NCBI RefSeq assembly: GCF_004011865.1
Contig: NZ_RKLP01000012.1
Coordinates: 62,001 to 126,000, forward strand
Length of the DNA: 64,000 nt
DNA from: Prescottella agglutinans
GTDB taxonomy: Bacteria > Actinomycetota > Actinomycetes > Mycobacteriales > Mycobacteriaceae
Direction: 5' to 3'
Below the pieces are notes generated by a model that saw only the letters and a program-made list of their open reading frames with translations, ran no database searches and was not told where the DNA came from. A program made the translations under genes and the position numbers. Positions within the stretch are counted from its first letter, which is position 1. Every line of letters begins with the position of its first letter. Below, piece by piece: positions 43,935 through 52,352 of the stretch.

Positions 43935-44327
43935 ATGGTCGCCAACATGAGCCGGCTGGAACGGATCGTCGACGAACTGCCGGAAGCGCAGCGGGTGGAC
44001 ATCGAGGAGTGGGGCGGGCACCCCAGCTTTCGCGTGCGTGGCAAGAACTTCGTGTTCTCGGACGTCGACGCGACCAGTCTGTCCTTCAAACTCACCAAGG
44101 ACGAAGCGGCTGCTGTCGTCGCGACAGAACCCGGCGCCGAACCTGTCGGCTACGGGCTGGGGCGGCACGGGTGGGTCTCGGTACCGGTGCCACGCGACGG
44201 GACCGACGAATGGTGGGACCAACTGAGGGAGTGGGTGCGGACGTCGTACACGTTGATCGCGCCGAAAACCCTGGCGCGTGTCGTCATTGCAGAGGACACG
44301 GAGTCCACGACGGGAGGACGACCATGA
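43935..44327 (+). CDS. MmcQ/YjbR-family DNA-binding-like protein
   Basis: 130 residues of the MmcQ/YjbR (CyaY-like fold) family: MSRLERIVDELPEAQRVDIEEWGGHPSFRVRGKNFVFSD and RHGWVSVPVPRDGTDEWWDQLREWVRTSYTLIAPKTLAR. The molecular role of the family is not settled. Its stop overlaps the ATG of the following membrane-protein gene (ATGA). ATG at 43935 chosen; a second ATG lies four codons on. Confidence 0.85.
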   Translation: MVANMSRLERIVDELPEAQRVDIEEWGGHPSFRVRGKNFVFSDVDATSLSFKLTKDEAAAVVATEPGAEPVGYGLGRHGWVSVPVPRDGTDEWWDQLREWVRTSYTLIAPKTLARVVIAEDTESTTGGRP

Positions 44328-44905
44328 GCAACACCTCGATGCCCGCGTCGCAGAAGGCAGGGATGCCGGCCTGGGCGAAGAAGACGATCTGGGGCGCCGT
44401 GATCGTGGTGGCGGTCGTCGTCACCTACTTCGTGCTCGCGGCGTTCCTGCCCCGGTGGTGGTCGCAACGGGTGGGTTCGATGTCGTCCGGCAGCTTCTCG
44501 CGCGGCATCACGTGGGGCCTGCTGTACGGCATCGTATGCACGACGATCCCGTTGCTGCTGTTCTACTTTGCGTGGCGGTCGCGTCGGCGCGAGCACGCCA
44601 GGGTCTGGGTGATCGGCAGTGTGGTCCTCGGTCTCCTGATCGCGATCCCGAACCTGCTGACCCTGACGGTGGTCCTCGGGACCAACAGCGCCGCCCACGC
44701 CGGGGAGCGCACGATGGACGTCGACGCGCCCGGCTTCCGCGGTGCCTCGCTGTGGGGCGCGATCATCGGCGTGCTGCTGTTCGCCGCCGCGGTCTTCCTG
44801 CAGCGGCGGTACCGCAAGCGCGGCGAAGAACTGTCCAAGCTCCGCAACGATCTGCACCAGCGGGAGCCGCAGTCGCCGGGAGAGTCGCCGGCCCCCGAGA
44901 TGTGA
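44324..44905 (+). CDS. Hypothetical four-helix membrane protein
   Basis: 193 residues, no recognised family. Four hydrophobic segments: IWGAVIVVAVVVTYFVLAAFL, GLLYGIVCTTIPLLLFYFAW, VWVIGSVVLGLLIAIPNLLTLTVVL and LWGAIIGVLLFAAAVFL, followed by a basic then Pro/Glu-rich cytoplasmic tail. Translationally coupled to the YjbR gene. Actinobacterial homologues of this layout exist in my recollection only as permease-like hypothetical proteins. Confidence 0.75.
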   Translation: MSNTSMPASQKAGMPAWAKKTIWGAVIVVAVVVTYFVLAAFLPRWWSQRVGSMSSGSFSRGITWGLLYGIVCTTIPLLLFYFAWRSRRREHARVWVIGSVVLGLLIAIPNLLTLTVVLGTNSAAHAGERTMDVDAPGFRGASLWGAIIGVLLFAAAVFLQRRYRKRGEELSKLRNDLHQREPQSPGESPAPEM

Positions 44906-44971
44906 CGGGCCTTGTCACCGCGCGGGACGTCGGCGCAGGCTGAGACAGGGCTGCACAAATCGAGGTGAACC

Positions 44972-45700
44972 GTGGACACCGACGTCACAGAGATCGCGCC
45001 CGACATCTTCCGGCTCTCGACCTTCCTCGACGAGGCCGATCTGCCGATGAACCAGTTCCTCCTGCTCGGCGAGGAGCCGCTGCTCTTCCACACCGGGATG
45101 CCGATGCTGTTCGAGTCCGCGTCGGCGGCCGCCTCCCGCCTGATGCCGCTCGACCGGTTGCGCTGGGTCACGTTCGGGCATGTCGAGGCCGACGAGAGCG
45201 GGGCGATGAATCGGTGGCTCGCGGCCGCCCCCGACGCCGAGGTGGCACACGGGGCGATGGGTTGCGCCGTCCAGATCGGGTTCCTGGCCGACCGGCCCCC
45301 TCGGCCGCTGCAGGACGGCGAGGTGATCGACATCGGTGGGCGCCGGGTGCGACACATCGACACCCCGCACGTTCCACACGGCTGGGATGCGGGGCTGATG
45401 TTCGAGGAAACGACCTCGACACTGCTGTGCGGCGACTTCTTCACGGCGTTCGGCAAGCCGCCCGCCGTCACCGATCGCGACATCGTCGCGCCGGCGTTGG
45501 ATGCGGAGGATCTCGCCCGTGCGACCGCCCTGACCCCGGCGCTCGGAGCGACGCTGCGCTCGCTGGCCGACCTGGAACCGAGGGTCCTGGGGTTGATGCA
45601 CGGGCCGGCCTTCCACGGTGACTGCCCCGCGGCACTGCGGGAACTCGCGGCCGAGTACGACGTGCGCTTGGACGCCGAACTCGAGCGGTGGCGGACCTGA
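44972..45700 (+). CDS. Metallo-beta-lactamase-fold protein of the flavodiiron (ODP) type
   Basis: 242 residues. MBL-fold with flavodiiron-like ligands: FGHVEADESGAMN (HxExD-type), HIDTPHVPHGWDAGLMFEE, LLCGDFFTAFG (Asp ligand) and GLMHGPAFHGD (His). No flavodoxin domain follows, so it resembles stand-alone oxygen-binding di-iron proteins. Could reduce O2 or NO, or hydrolyse an ester. GTG start after GAGGTGA. Confidence 0.82.
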   Translation: MDTDVTEIAPDIFRLSTFLDEADLPMNQFLLLGEEPLLFHTGMPMLFESASAAASRLMPLDRLRWVTFGHVEADESGAMNRWLAAAPDAEVAHGAMGCAVQIGFLADRPPRPLQDGEVIDIGGRRVRHIDTPHVPHGWDAGLMFEETTSTLLCGDFFTAFGKPPAVTDRDIVAPALDAEDLARATALTPALGATLRSLADLEPRVLGLMHGPAFHGDCPAALRELAAEYDVRLDAELERWRT

Positions 45701-46077
45701 GCCGCCACCGCTCGGGCCGGGGACCTTCGTCCCTGGTTCGGGGGTCCTTGCTCCTGACATCACGTCGAACCCTTTCGCGCGCAGATGCGTTGTGGTGATC
45801 TGGTGATGCCTCCTTGCGCGGGGGTGGATCGTCGGTTCCGGGTGCTGCCGTCGATTCCGCTGGACGCCCCGTCAGTCTGGAGGCGGGGCGTCCACCAGTT
45901 CGTCCGACCTTTCGTCGGGCCCTTCGGGGAGGGCGACTGTCGGCGCGCCGGTATCACACCCCACCCCTCACCGGTGCGCCGACGGTCGGACGCTCCTTCG
46001 AATCCTCGTCCGCGACCAGCGTTGTCGGGGCCGAGGTTTCCACGATCGTCCCGATCCCACTAGACTGCTGGCCGCAC
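45701..46077. other. 377-bp gap before tRNA-Lys with two hairpins
   Basis: No gene seen. TGGACGCCCC (45861-45870) pairs with GGGGCGTCCA (45885-45894). GTCGGCGCGCCGGT (45939-45952) pairs with ACCGGTGCGCCGAC (45970-45983) with one mismatch. The first may end transcription from the preceding gene; the second is unexplained. Confidence 0.55.
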
Positions 46078-46150
46078 GCCCCTATAGCTCAGTTGGTAGA
46101 GCTACGGACTTTTAATCCGCAGGTCGTAGGTTCGAGCCCTACTGGGGGCA
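46078..46150 (+). tRNA. tRNA-Lys (TTT)
   Basis: 73 nt. Acceptor GCCCCTA pairs with TGGGGGC, D-arm AGCTCAGTTGGTAGAGC, anticodon loop CTTTTAA with anticodon TTT, T-arm GTAGGTTCGAGCCCTAC. CCA is not encoded. Confidence 0.97.
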
Positions 46151-46156
46151 CGTGCC

Positions 46157-46187
46157 GACCCCCGTCAGGATCATCCTGGCGGGGGTC
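46157..46187 (+). terminator. Terminator after tRNA-Lys
   Basis: 46157-46171 pairs with 46173-46187 (one G-T pair); real loop a few bases at 46171-46173. Typical position for a tRNA terminator. Confidence 0.75.
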
Positions 46188-46305
46188 TCGTGTCTTCGGC
46201 GGTCGGTCGGTGATCGGAAGATCGAAGATCGCTTGTCGCCACGCCCCGCTACTCTCCTGCCGGCTGTGATCGACAAGGTCGGACTCGTGGAGGAATGGAG
46301 CGACG

Positions 46306-46929
46306 ATGGGCAACCAGGGATGCGGCGAGAGCGGAACCCCCAGTGGTGAAGACGCTGCGGTGACGAGCGTTCCTGCACCGCTGCTTCGGGATTACCGCCA
46401 CGTCGGGGGAATCGAATCGATCGAGGTCGACGGCGCTCGGTACTTCTTCGGTTACGACTACAGCGAGGATCTGGTGCTCTCCCCGCTCATCGACGACCGC
46501 GAACTGATGTCGGTCTTCGCGGAGACGCACATGGAGCAACGGGACGGCCTGCACGATCGCGCGTACTGGCGGGATCTCGTTGACGGATCACTCGAAGATT
46601 CGGGGTTGGCGGAGCCGGAGTCCTGCTCCTTCGAGTCCGACCAACTGCGGTCGATCGTCACCTCGCTGAAGAGCATTGCGGAGACCGGAGTCCCGGTGCC
46701 CGAGTTCGACTACCCCTATCACCTCAGATTCCTGTTGTCCTCCGCCGGGCGGTGGGAAGAGCAGTTCACCGCCGCCGAGGAGGGCATGCGGGCCATCAAG
46801 GGCACCGAGCGCCCTGCCGAGGGGACCACGGTCGAACGGATCGCCGGGGACGTTCTCCGTGAGACTCGGAACGCGCTGAATGTTGCTGCGGGGAACTGGG
46901 CAGAGGTGCTCGGCGCACTCGCCCCGTGA
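46306..46929 (+). CDS. Hypothetical protein, no recognised family
   Basis: 207 residues, acidic and soluble, without signal peptide or membrane segment. Visible stretches: LRDYRHVGGIESIEVDGARYFFGYDYSED, SFESDQLRSIVTSLKSIAETGVPVPEFDYPYHLRFLLSSAG and ERIAGDVLRETRNALNVAAGNWAEVLGAL. I do not recognise a domain. ATG preceded by GGAG at good distance. Its place between a tRNA and a well-formed terminator, and a C-content slightly lower than neighbours, would fit an acquired single gene, but no mobile element is near. Confidence 0.7.
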   Translation: MGNQGCGESGTPSGEDAAVTSVPAPLLRDYRHVGGIESIEVDGARYFFGYDYSEDLVLSPLIDDRELMSVFAETHMEQRDGLHDRAYWRDLVDGSLEDSGLAEPESCSFESDQLRSIVTSLKSIAETGVPVPEFDYPYHLRFLLSSAGRWEEQFTAAEEGMRAIKGTERPAEGTTVERIAGDVLRETRNALNVAAGNWAEVLGALAP

Positions 46930-46936
46930 CATCGCG

Positions 46937-46964
46937 CGGCCCGCTCCGAATGCGGAGCGGGCCG
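46937..46964. terminator. Bidirectional hairpin, 12-bp stem
   Basis: CGGCCCGCTCCG (46937-46948) pairs with CGGAGCGGGCCG (46953-46964), loop AATG, between convergent genes. Confidence 0.8.
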
Positions 46965-46995
46965 CTGACGTGTTCCCGGGCGGACGGTTTCCGGA

Positions 46996-48435
46996 TCAGG
47001 AACCGAACGGCAGATTCGACGAACCGCTCGTCGGGCGCCGCCACGGTCCGCGGATCGCGAGGGTCAGTCCCGGCGACTGGATGTTCGCGTACAGGGTCTT
47101 GCCGTCGGCGCTGAACGCCGGACCGCAGAACTCGCTGTCGTTCAGTTCGTTCCGCGCGATCGGGAACGGCACGCCGTTCTCCGTCACCCCGATCAGGTGG
47201 TTGACGCCCTCGCCGTCCTCGGCGAGGATCACGCCGCCGTGCGGCGACACGGTGATGTTGTCGGGGCCGTCGTAGTTGCCGGTGTCGACGGCCGGATCCG
47301 GGTTCACACCGAAGAGGGTCTTCAGCTCGATCGTCTGGGCGACCGGGTCGTGGAACCACACCTGTCCGTCGTGTTCGGCGACGCTGCCGTCGCTGGTGCG
47401 GGCGTAGCTGGCGACGAAGTACACGCCGCCGTCGCCCCACCACTGCCCCTCGAGCTTGCGGCTGCGGGTGACCTGGTCGTTCGTGAACTGCTTGCGCACC
47501 GAGGTGGTCTTCGCGTCACGGTCGGGGACGTCGACCCACTGCACCGTGTAGCGGACGCCCGGTTCCGTGGCCTGCGACAGGTCCGGCACGTGGACGTCAC
47601 CGGAGAAGCACGTCATCGCCTGCAGGGTGCCGGCGGTGTCGCCGCCCGGCGACTGGGCGAGGGCGTGCAGCGCACCCGGGCCGCCCTGGAAGCCGGTCGG
47701 CGGGGTCCACCGGTAGTACAGGCCGTTCGGGCCGGACGCGTCCTCGGTGAGGTAGATCGCGCTCGACGCCGGGTCGACGGCGACCGCTTCGTGCGCGTAC
47801 CGACCGAGGAACTTCAGCGGGATCGGACTCTTGCCGACGTTCGCCGCCTGGCCGGCCGGGTCGACCTCGAAGACGTACCCGTGGTCCAGGGTGAAGCCCT
47901 TCGACCCGGCGCGGGCCTCGGTCTCCTCGCAGGTCAGCCACGTGCCCCACGGGGTGATGCCACCGGCGCAGTTGTTCACCGTGCCGGCGACGCTGACGTA
48001 CTGGCCCTGACGCGCGCCGCTCGGCCCGATCGTGGTCGTGGTCGTGCCGCCGCGCGCGCCCGGGTCGTAGGTGAGGCCGGCGGCGGCCGGGACGCCGAAG
48101 GGTTCGTCACTGCCGACCTCGTGGTTGGTGACGATTGTCGTGCCGTGGCCGTTCGCGAACACGCCGTTCGCGTCGGGGTCGCTCGGGACGGGGGAGCCGT
48201 CGTCGAGGTGCGTTTCTCCCGAACGGGAGACGATCGCGTAGGAGAACCCCGCGGGCAGCGCCAGGATGCCGTCGGGGTCGGGAACGAGCGGTCCGTAGCC
48301 GATCGCGCGGCCGGGAGTCGCGGACGCGAGCGAGGGCTGGAACAGGGTGCCGACACTGCCCGCGAGCGTCACCCCGAGTCCGGCGAGGGCGGTGCGTCCG
48401 AGGAAGGTGCGGCGATCGAGCGGTGAGGTTGTCAC
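46996..48435 (-). CDS. Tat-exported PhoX-like (DUF839) protein
   Basis: 479 residues. Twin-arginine signal LDRRTFLGRTALAGLGVTLAG with Arg8-Arg9. PhoX/DUF839 beta-propeller landmarks: TTTIGPSGARQGQYVSVAGTVNNCAGGITPWGTWLTCEET, KFLGRYAHEAVAVDPAS, YDGPDNITVSPHGGVILAEDG. PhoX enzymes are calcium/iron alkaline phosphatases; this shorter actinobacterial branch may or may not keep that activity. I saw no convincing PHO box upstream. GTG start with GGAGGA. Confidence 0.87.
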   Translation of the reverse strand: MTTSPLDRRTFLGRTALAGLGVTLAGSVGTLFQPSLASATPGRAIGYGPLVPDPDGILALPAGFSYAIVSRSGETHLDDGSPVPSDPDANGVFANGHGTTIVTNHEVGSDEPFGVPAAAGLTYDPGARGGTTTTTIGPSGARQGQYVSVAGTVNNCAGGITPWGTWLTCEETEARAGSKGFTLDHGYVFEVDPAGQAANVGKSPIPLKFLGRYAHEAVAVDPASSAIYLTEDASGPNGLYYRWTPPTGFQGGPGALHALAQSPGGDTAGTLQAMTCFSGDVHVPDLSQATEPGVRYTVQWVDVPDRDAKTTSVRKQFTNDQVTRSRKLEGQWWGDGGVYFVASYARTSDGSVAEHDGQVWFHDPVAQTIELKTLFGVNPDPAVDTGNYDGPDNITVSPHGGVILAEDGEGVNHLIGVTENGVPFPIARNELNDSEFCGPAFSADGKTLYANIQSPGLTLAIRGPWRRPTSGSSNLPFGS

Positions 48436-48699
48436 TTGGGGATTCCTCCGTTGGTGGGCAAGGACGCGAGGACGATAGGTCCACGACCGCAACGACAGGG
48501 TGCCCCTGGATGTCGTGTCGATGAATCGGCCCGGAACATTCCCTCGCGCGCGGGTGCGTGCGCCGAACGGTGAAAGCGCCTCCACGTCAACCCGTTTCGG
48601 GCATCGGGTGGGGGATCCGACGCGGAGGCGTACGCCTTCCGGACCCGCACCGGCCGACGGTTCGGCAGGTGCTCCCAGCCGCGGTGGCGGATGTAGGCC

Positions 48700-49764
48700 A
48701 TGATCGAGGTCGTGAGTGAGACCGCGCAGCAGGACGGCGACCGCGTCGATCGGCGGGACCGGGACGCGCAGGTGCGTTGCGCGCACCGCAGCCGGCTCTA
48801 TCGGGGCGGGGTACTCACCGCGTCCGATCTTCCGCTCATCGAACTCTCGGAGCATCGCGGCGAGCCCGACGCGCTGATCTGGGTGGACCTGCTGGCGCCG
48901 ACGTCGGCCGATCTGCTCGCGCTCGCCCCGCTCGTCGGCGGGGAGGTGGCACTGCACCCGCTGGCGATCGAGAACGCCGCGGCAGGCAGCCAGCGACCGC
49001 GACTGGTGCGGTATCGCGACCACAGCCTGCTGCATGCCCGTGCCGTCCGCGTCGACCCGCGGACCGGAACGCTCGTGCCGACGCGGGTGGCCGCGTTCAT
49101 CCTCGACCGGGTGCTGATCACGATCCGCTCGGACGACGGCTTCCCGCTCGGGCCGCTGCTCGCGGAGTGGGACGACATCGGAGCCCTGACCGAGCGCGGT
49201 GTCGGGTTCCTCGTGCACTCGCTGCTGGACCAGCTGGTGGACGGCTACTTCGAGGTGCTCGACGACCTCGACGAGCGGATTCAGTCGCTCGAGGACGAAC
49301 TGCTGGAGGGGACGGGGCCGACCCGGGCGATCCAGCTGCAGAGCTTCGCGCTGCGCAAGGACGTGGTGCAGCTGTCGCGGGTGGTGCTGCCGATGAACGA
49401 GGCGCTCAGCGCTCTGCTCCGGCCCGGCGTGCACGCGGCGTACGCCGAGATCGTGCCGTACTACCAGGACGTCTACGACCACGCGTTGCGCGCGACCGAG
49501 CGGATCGACGGACTGCGGGACACGATCGAGTCGATCCTGTCGACCAGCCTGGCCATGCAGGGCAATTCTCTGAACGAGATCATGAAGAAGCTCACCGCGT
49601 GGGCCGCGATCATCGCCATCCCGACCGGCGTGACGGGGTACTTCGGGCAGAACATCCCGTATCCCGGCTACGCGGAACCGTGGGGCTTCTGGCTCAGTGC
49701 GGTGATGCTCGTGGGGCTCGCGTCCGGGCTGTGGATGAGCTTCAAACGTCGCGGTTGGCTCTGA
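48700..49764 (+). CDS. corA: CorA-family magnesium/divalent cation channel
   Basis: 354 residues: large cytoplasmic funnel domain, long stalk helix (VGFLVHSLLDQLVDGYFEVLDDLDERIQSLEDELL) and two C-terminal membrane helices. The pore signature is GYFGQN (GQN) instead of the common GMN; this variant occurs in some actinobacterial members. N-terminal 35 residues are Arg/Asp-rich and variable. Mg2+ uptake is the likely role, but GQN could alter selectivity. Divergent from the PhoX-like gene across 264 bp. Confidence 0.9.
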   Translation: MIEVVSETAQQDGDRVDRRDRDAQVRCAHRSRLYRGGVLTASDLPLIELSEHRGEPDALIWVDLLAPTSADLLALAPLVGGEVALHPLAIENAAAGSQRPRLVRYRDHSLLHARAVRVDPRTGTLVPTRVAAFILDRVLITIRSDDGFPLGPLLAEWDDIGALTERGVGFLVHSLLDQLVDGYFEVLDDLDERIQSLEDELLEGTGPTRAIQLQSFALRKDVVQLSRVVLPMNEALSALLRPGVHAAYAEIVPYYQDVYDHALRATERIDGLRDTIESILSTSLAMQGNSLNEIMKKLTAWAAIIAIPTGVTGYFGQNIPYPGYAEPWGFWLSAVMLVGLASGLWMSFKRRGWL

Positions 49765-49860
49765 TGAGGATGGCGAGTGCGCCGGCGCTGGACGTCGCCG
49801 CGGCTCACCGGAAGTGTGGAGGCTCGGGTGCGCACCCCCTGCAGCACACCCGAGCCGCGT

Positions 49861-49882
49861 AAATATACCACTTGGTGTGTTT
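49861..49882. promoter_or_regulatory. ARE-like palindrome upstream of the TetR gene
   Basis: AAATATACCA-CT-TGGTGTGTTT: 10-bp arms, 8 of 10 pairing, in an AT-rich patch. Resembles autoregulatory elements of gamma-butyrolactone receptors (ATACC...GGTAT core). 143 bp before the regulator start. Confidence 0.55.
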
Positions 49883-50024
49883 CTCTTCGCCGGAGTGTCG
49901 AAGGCCGAGCTCAGAGCGCTGATGTTTCGGGATGTGCGACAAGGGGACTAGTCTGGTTTTCGGGCGGGTGGCAGCTGGCCGAGTTGATCGGCGAGTGTTA
50001 CGGCTTTCGGAGGCGACTAGCGCA

Positions 50025-50681
50025 ATGGCACGTCAACAGGAGCGTGCGCGTCGGACCCGCGCTGCGATCGTGGAAGCGGCTGCAGTCGAGTTCGGTAAGC
50101 GCGGATATGCGGCAGCGTCGGTGAACGCGATCCTCGAGGGATCGCACGCGACCAAGGGCGCAATGTACTTCCACTTCGAATCGAAGGAGGAACTCGGGCG
50201 CGCGGTGCTCGCCGCGGCGCTGGAGAAATTCAAAGCGGTGACGGATCGGTGGATGTCGCGGACCGACCTCGATCCGTTCGAGATTCTGCACGGGCTCATC
50301 GACGACGTCGCCAGGATGTTCCTGTCCGACCCGATCGTCCAGGCCGAGTTCCGTCTGATCATCGAGCCGGAGTTCTATGCGGACGTCCAGAACGGCGGCG
50401 CACGCGTGTGGGGCAATTCCGCACGCGATTTGGTCCAGCGGGCGAGCCGCGAGGGCCTGGTGCGCGACGGCGTCGACACGGAGAAGTTCACGCGGGTGCT
50501 GGCCGCCAGTCTCGCCGGCCAGCGGTACATGTCCGACCTGACGGCTCAGCAGGTCGATCTGCGGGCCCGGTTCGAGGAGTCGCTCGAGGTGGTCCTCGCG
50601 GGGATGGCCTCGGACGAGTGGCTGGCGAAGTGGCGGCGCGAGGGATGGCCGGCGCCACCCGCGGTCGTCGAGGCGGAATGA
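50025..50681 (+). CDS. TetR-family regulator, gamma-butyrolactone-receptor-like
   Basis: 218 residues. N-terminal helix-turn-helix MARQQERARRTRAAIVEAAAVEFGKRGYAAASVNAILEGSHATKGAMYFHFESKEELGRAVL is of the ArpA/ScbR type (KGAMYFHF). The C-terminal ligand domain includes RASREGLVRDGVDTEKFTRVLAASLAGQRYMSDL. Such proteins sense butyrolactone-type or other diffusible signals and repress their own gene. ATG at 50025 with CGGAGGCG upstream; the longer frame is not supported. No AfsA-type synthase gene is in the window. Confidence 0.85.
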   Translation: MARQQERARRTRAAIVEAAAVEFGKRGYAAASVNAILEGSHATKGAMYFHFESKEELGRAVLAAALEKFKAVTDRWMSRTDLDPFEILHGLIDDVARMFLSDPIVQAEFRLIIEPEFYADVQNGGARVWGNSARDLVQRASREGLVRDGVDTEKFTRVLAASLAGQRYMSDLTAQQVDLRARFEESLEVVLAGMASDEWLAKWRREGWPAPPAVVEAE

Positions 50682-50795
50682 TTCGACGTTTACGCACTCT
50701 GATCAGGCGATTTGTGGTTTGTGAAATCGGTGACCTAAGCTATCCAAGCTCCCAACGGAACGCCGTTGAGGGTACTGGCCGGAGCGATTCGGCGG

Positions 50796-50868
50796 GCCCC
50801 CTTCGTCTAGCGGCCTAGGACGCCGCCCTTTCAAGGCGGTAGCGCGGGTTCGAATCCCGTAGGGGGTA
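50796..50868 (+). tRNA. tRNA-Glu (TTC)
   Basis: 73 nt. Acceptor GCCCCCT/AGGGGGT, anticodon loop CTTTCAA (TTC), T-arm CGGGTTCGAATCCCG. First of a five-tRNA cluster. Confidence 0.97.
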
Positions 50869-50916
50869 CGCTTCACTCGTTGAGGTGTCAGTACAGTTTA
50901 ATAGCAGTAACAGCAA

Positions 50917-50990
50917 GGCCCTGTGGCGCAGTTGGTTAGCGCGCCGCCCTGTCACGGCGGAGGTCGCGGGTTCGAGTCCCGTCAGGGTCG
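50917..50990 (+). tRNA. tRNA-Asp (GTC), copy 1
   Basis: 74 nt. Acceptor GGCCCTG/CAGGGTC, anticodon loop CTGTCAC (GTC), T-arm GCGGGTTCGAGTCCCGT. Identical to copy 2 at 51180. Confidence 0.97.
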
Positions 50991-51045
50991 CTTTGCCCCA
51001 CTGGAAACGGTGGGGCGCGATAGGCATTCGGTTCGGGTGCCGTCC

Positions 51046-51119
51046 GGCCAGGTAGCTCAGTTGGTACGAGCGTCCGCCTGAAAAGCGGAAGGTCGCCGGT
51101 TCGATCCCGGCCCTGGCCA
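51046..51119 (+). tRNA. tRNA-Phe (GAA), copy 1
   Basis: 74 nt. Acceptor GGCCAGG/CCTGGCC, anticodon loop CTGAAAA (GAA), T-arm GCCGGTTCGATCCCGGC. Identical to copy 2 at 51309. Confidence 0.97.
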
Positions 51120-51179
51120 CCACATGAAGCCGATTCGGCTTCGGTGAAAGCAGTACAGTTCCACATGCAGTAACAGCAA

Positions 51180-51253
51180 GGCCCTGTGGCGCAGTTGGTT
51201 AGCGCGCCGCCCTGTCACGGCGGAGGTCGCGGGTTCGAGTCCCGTCAGGGTCG
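51180..51253 (+). tRNA. tRNA-Asp (GTC), copy 2
   Basis: Same 74-nt sequence as copy 1, anticodon GTC, preceded by the same AGTAACAGCAA. Confidence 0.97.
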
Positions 51254-51308
51254 CTCTCTCGAGTCGGAAACGTCTCGATGCGATAGGCATTCGGTTCGGG
51301 TGCCTTCC

Positions 51309-51382
51309 GGCCAGGTAGCTCAGTTGGTACGAGCGTCCGCCTGAAAAGCGGAAGGTCGCCGGTTCGATCCCGGCCCTGGCCA
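51309..51382 (+). tRNA. tRNA-Phe (GAA), copy 2
   Basis: Same 74-nt sequence as copy 1, anticodon GAA; last tRNA of the cluster. No clear terminator hairpin follows before the IclR gene. Confidence 0.97.
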
Positions 51383-51473
51383 CCACGGCCTCCGCGCCTT
51401 CCGTCTTTCCTCTCTCAATTTCTCTGACGTCGGCTCTGCCGCTGCGGGTCCTACTGGATCCGCTTCCTGCGCG

Positions 51474-52235
51474 TCAGTTCTCGGCGAGCCGCTCCGACAT
51501 CATCCGGGTGACGCCCGCCAGCAACGGCAGCACCCGACGCAACTGATCCGTGTGCACCCGGCCGCGCAACGAGACACAGCTCAGCTGGATCTGATCGCCG
51601 TCGCCGGATCGAACGGCCGCGGCCGCCGACGAGACGCCGCGCGGGTCCGTCTCCCACGTCCGACCGCTCTGCATGCGGATCTGCCCGAGTCGGCCGTGCA
51701 GATCCGTCATGGCCTCGGGGGACAACACGCCGCGAAACAGCACATCGACCTGCTCCGGGGCGACCAACGCGAGCATCGCCTTGCCCTCGGTCGTCAGGTC
51801 CGCCCGGCTGCGTCCGCCCACCCGCGTCGCGATGGTGTCGGCGCACCGCCCGCCGATCTTGTCCAGCCACACGACATCGCGGCCGTCGAGGACGGCCAGG
51901 TGGGCGATCAGGCGGGTGCGGAGGTGGAGTTGATGCAGGTGGGGGGCGGCGACTGCTCGCAGTTCGTCGCGCTCGTTGCTGCGTCCGAGTGCGATGGCGC
52001 GCCATCCGAGCCGGTACCCGAACCGGTTGTGGCGAAGCCAGTTCAGCTGGGTCAACTGGTCGAGAATCCGGTGGGTGGTGGACCGGGGGATCCGGGTGAG
52101 CTGCACCAGGTCTTCCGCGGTGAGCCGGGTGTTGGCGCCGTCGAACTGGTCGAGGATCAGCGTTATCCGCTCGGCCATGGTCGGCGGCACGCCGGCGGCC
52201 GCGACGTCCACCATGTCGTTGTCGATGACGGTCAC
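51474..52235 (-). CDS. IclR-family transcriptional regulator
   Basis: 253 residues. N-terminal winged helix (RITLILDQFDGANTRLTAEDLVQLTRIPRSTTHRILDQLTQLNWLRHN) and IclR effector domain (AVLDGRDVVWLDKIGG, TTEGKAMLALV, CVSLRGRV). IclR proteins usually control catabolic operons. GTG at 52235 with GGAGG at 52240-52244 is chosen; the frame is open 42 codons further upstream. Divergent from a TetR gene; the catabolic genes from 53416 on are the likely targets. Confidence 0.9.
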   Translation of the reverse strand: MTVIDNDMVDVAAAGVPPTMAERITLILDQFDGANTRLTAEDLVQLTRIPRSTTHRILDQLTQLNWLRHNRFGYRLGWRAIALGRSNERDELRAVAAPHLHQLHLRTRLIAHLAVLDGRDVVWLDKIGGRCADTIATRVGGRSRADLTTEGKAMLALVAPEQVDVLFRGVLSPEAMTDLHGRLGQIRMQSGRTWETDPRGVSSAAAAVRSGDGDQIQLSCVSLRGRVHTDQLRRVLPLLAGVTRMMSERLAEN

Positions 52236-52352
52236 CGGGCCTCCAATCCCCGGCGGAGTCGCTGCCGGTCCACTTCGGTTATACCTACCCAACCGCCGCC
52301 GCAACAACCCCACGCGAAACCACCCGGGGTTACCCGTCGGTATGCAGGGCGT

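Larger units (their letters stand above)
50889..51123. repeat. Direct repeat unit A (Asp-Phe tRNA pair)
   Basis: Unit A of a tandem duplication; unit B is 51151-51386. tRNA genes are identical and spaced by 263 bp; the inter-tRNA spacer keeps GCGATAGGCATTCGGTTCGG but has diverged over about 25 bp. Confidence 0.9.
51151..51386. repeat. Direct repeat unit B (Asp-Phe tRNA pair)
   Basis: Second copy of the unit at 50889-51123, beginning CAGTACAGTT and ending just after the Phe tRNA at CCACCAC. Confidence 0.9.

Noticed and set aside
48436-48699. PHO box before the PhoX-like gene
   Set aside because: TTTCACC-like bits are present but no two repeats with an 11-bp period.
49633-49660. Mutated CorA pore (GQN instead of GMN)
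   Set aside because: GQN is a known variant among actinobacterial CorA proteins, so it is not treated as damage.
50796-51386. tRNA cluster as an integration site of a mobile island
   Set aside because: No integrase, no repeat of a tRNA 3' end downstream, and neighbouring genes look chromosomal.
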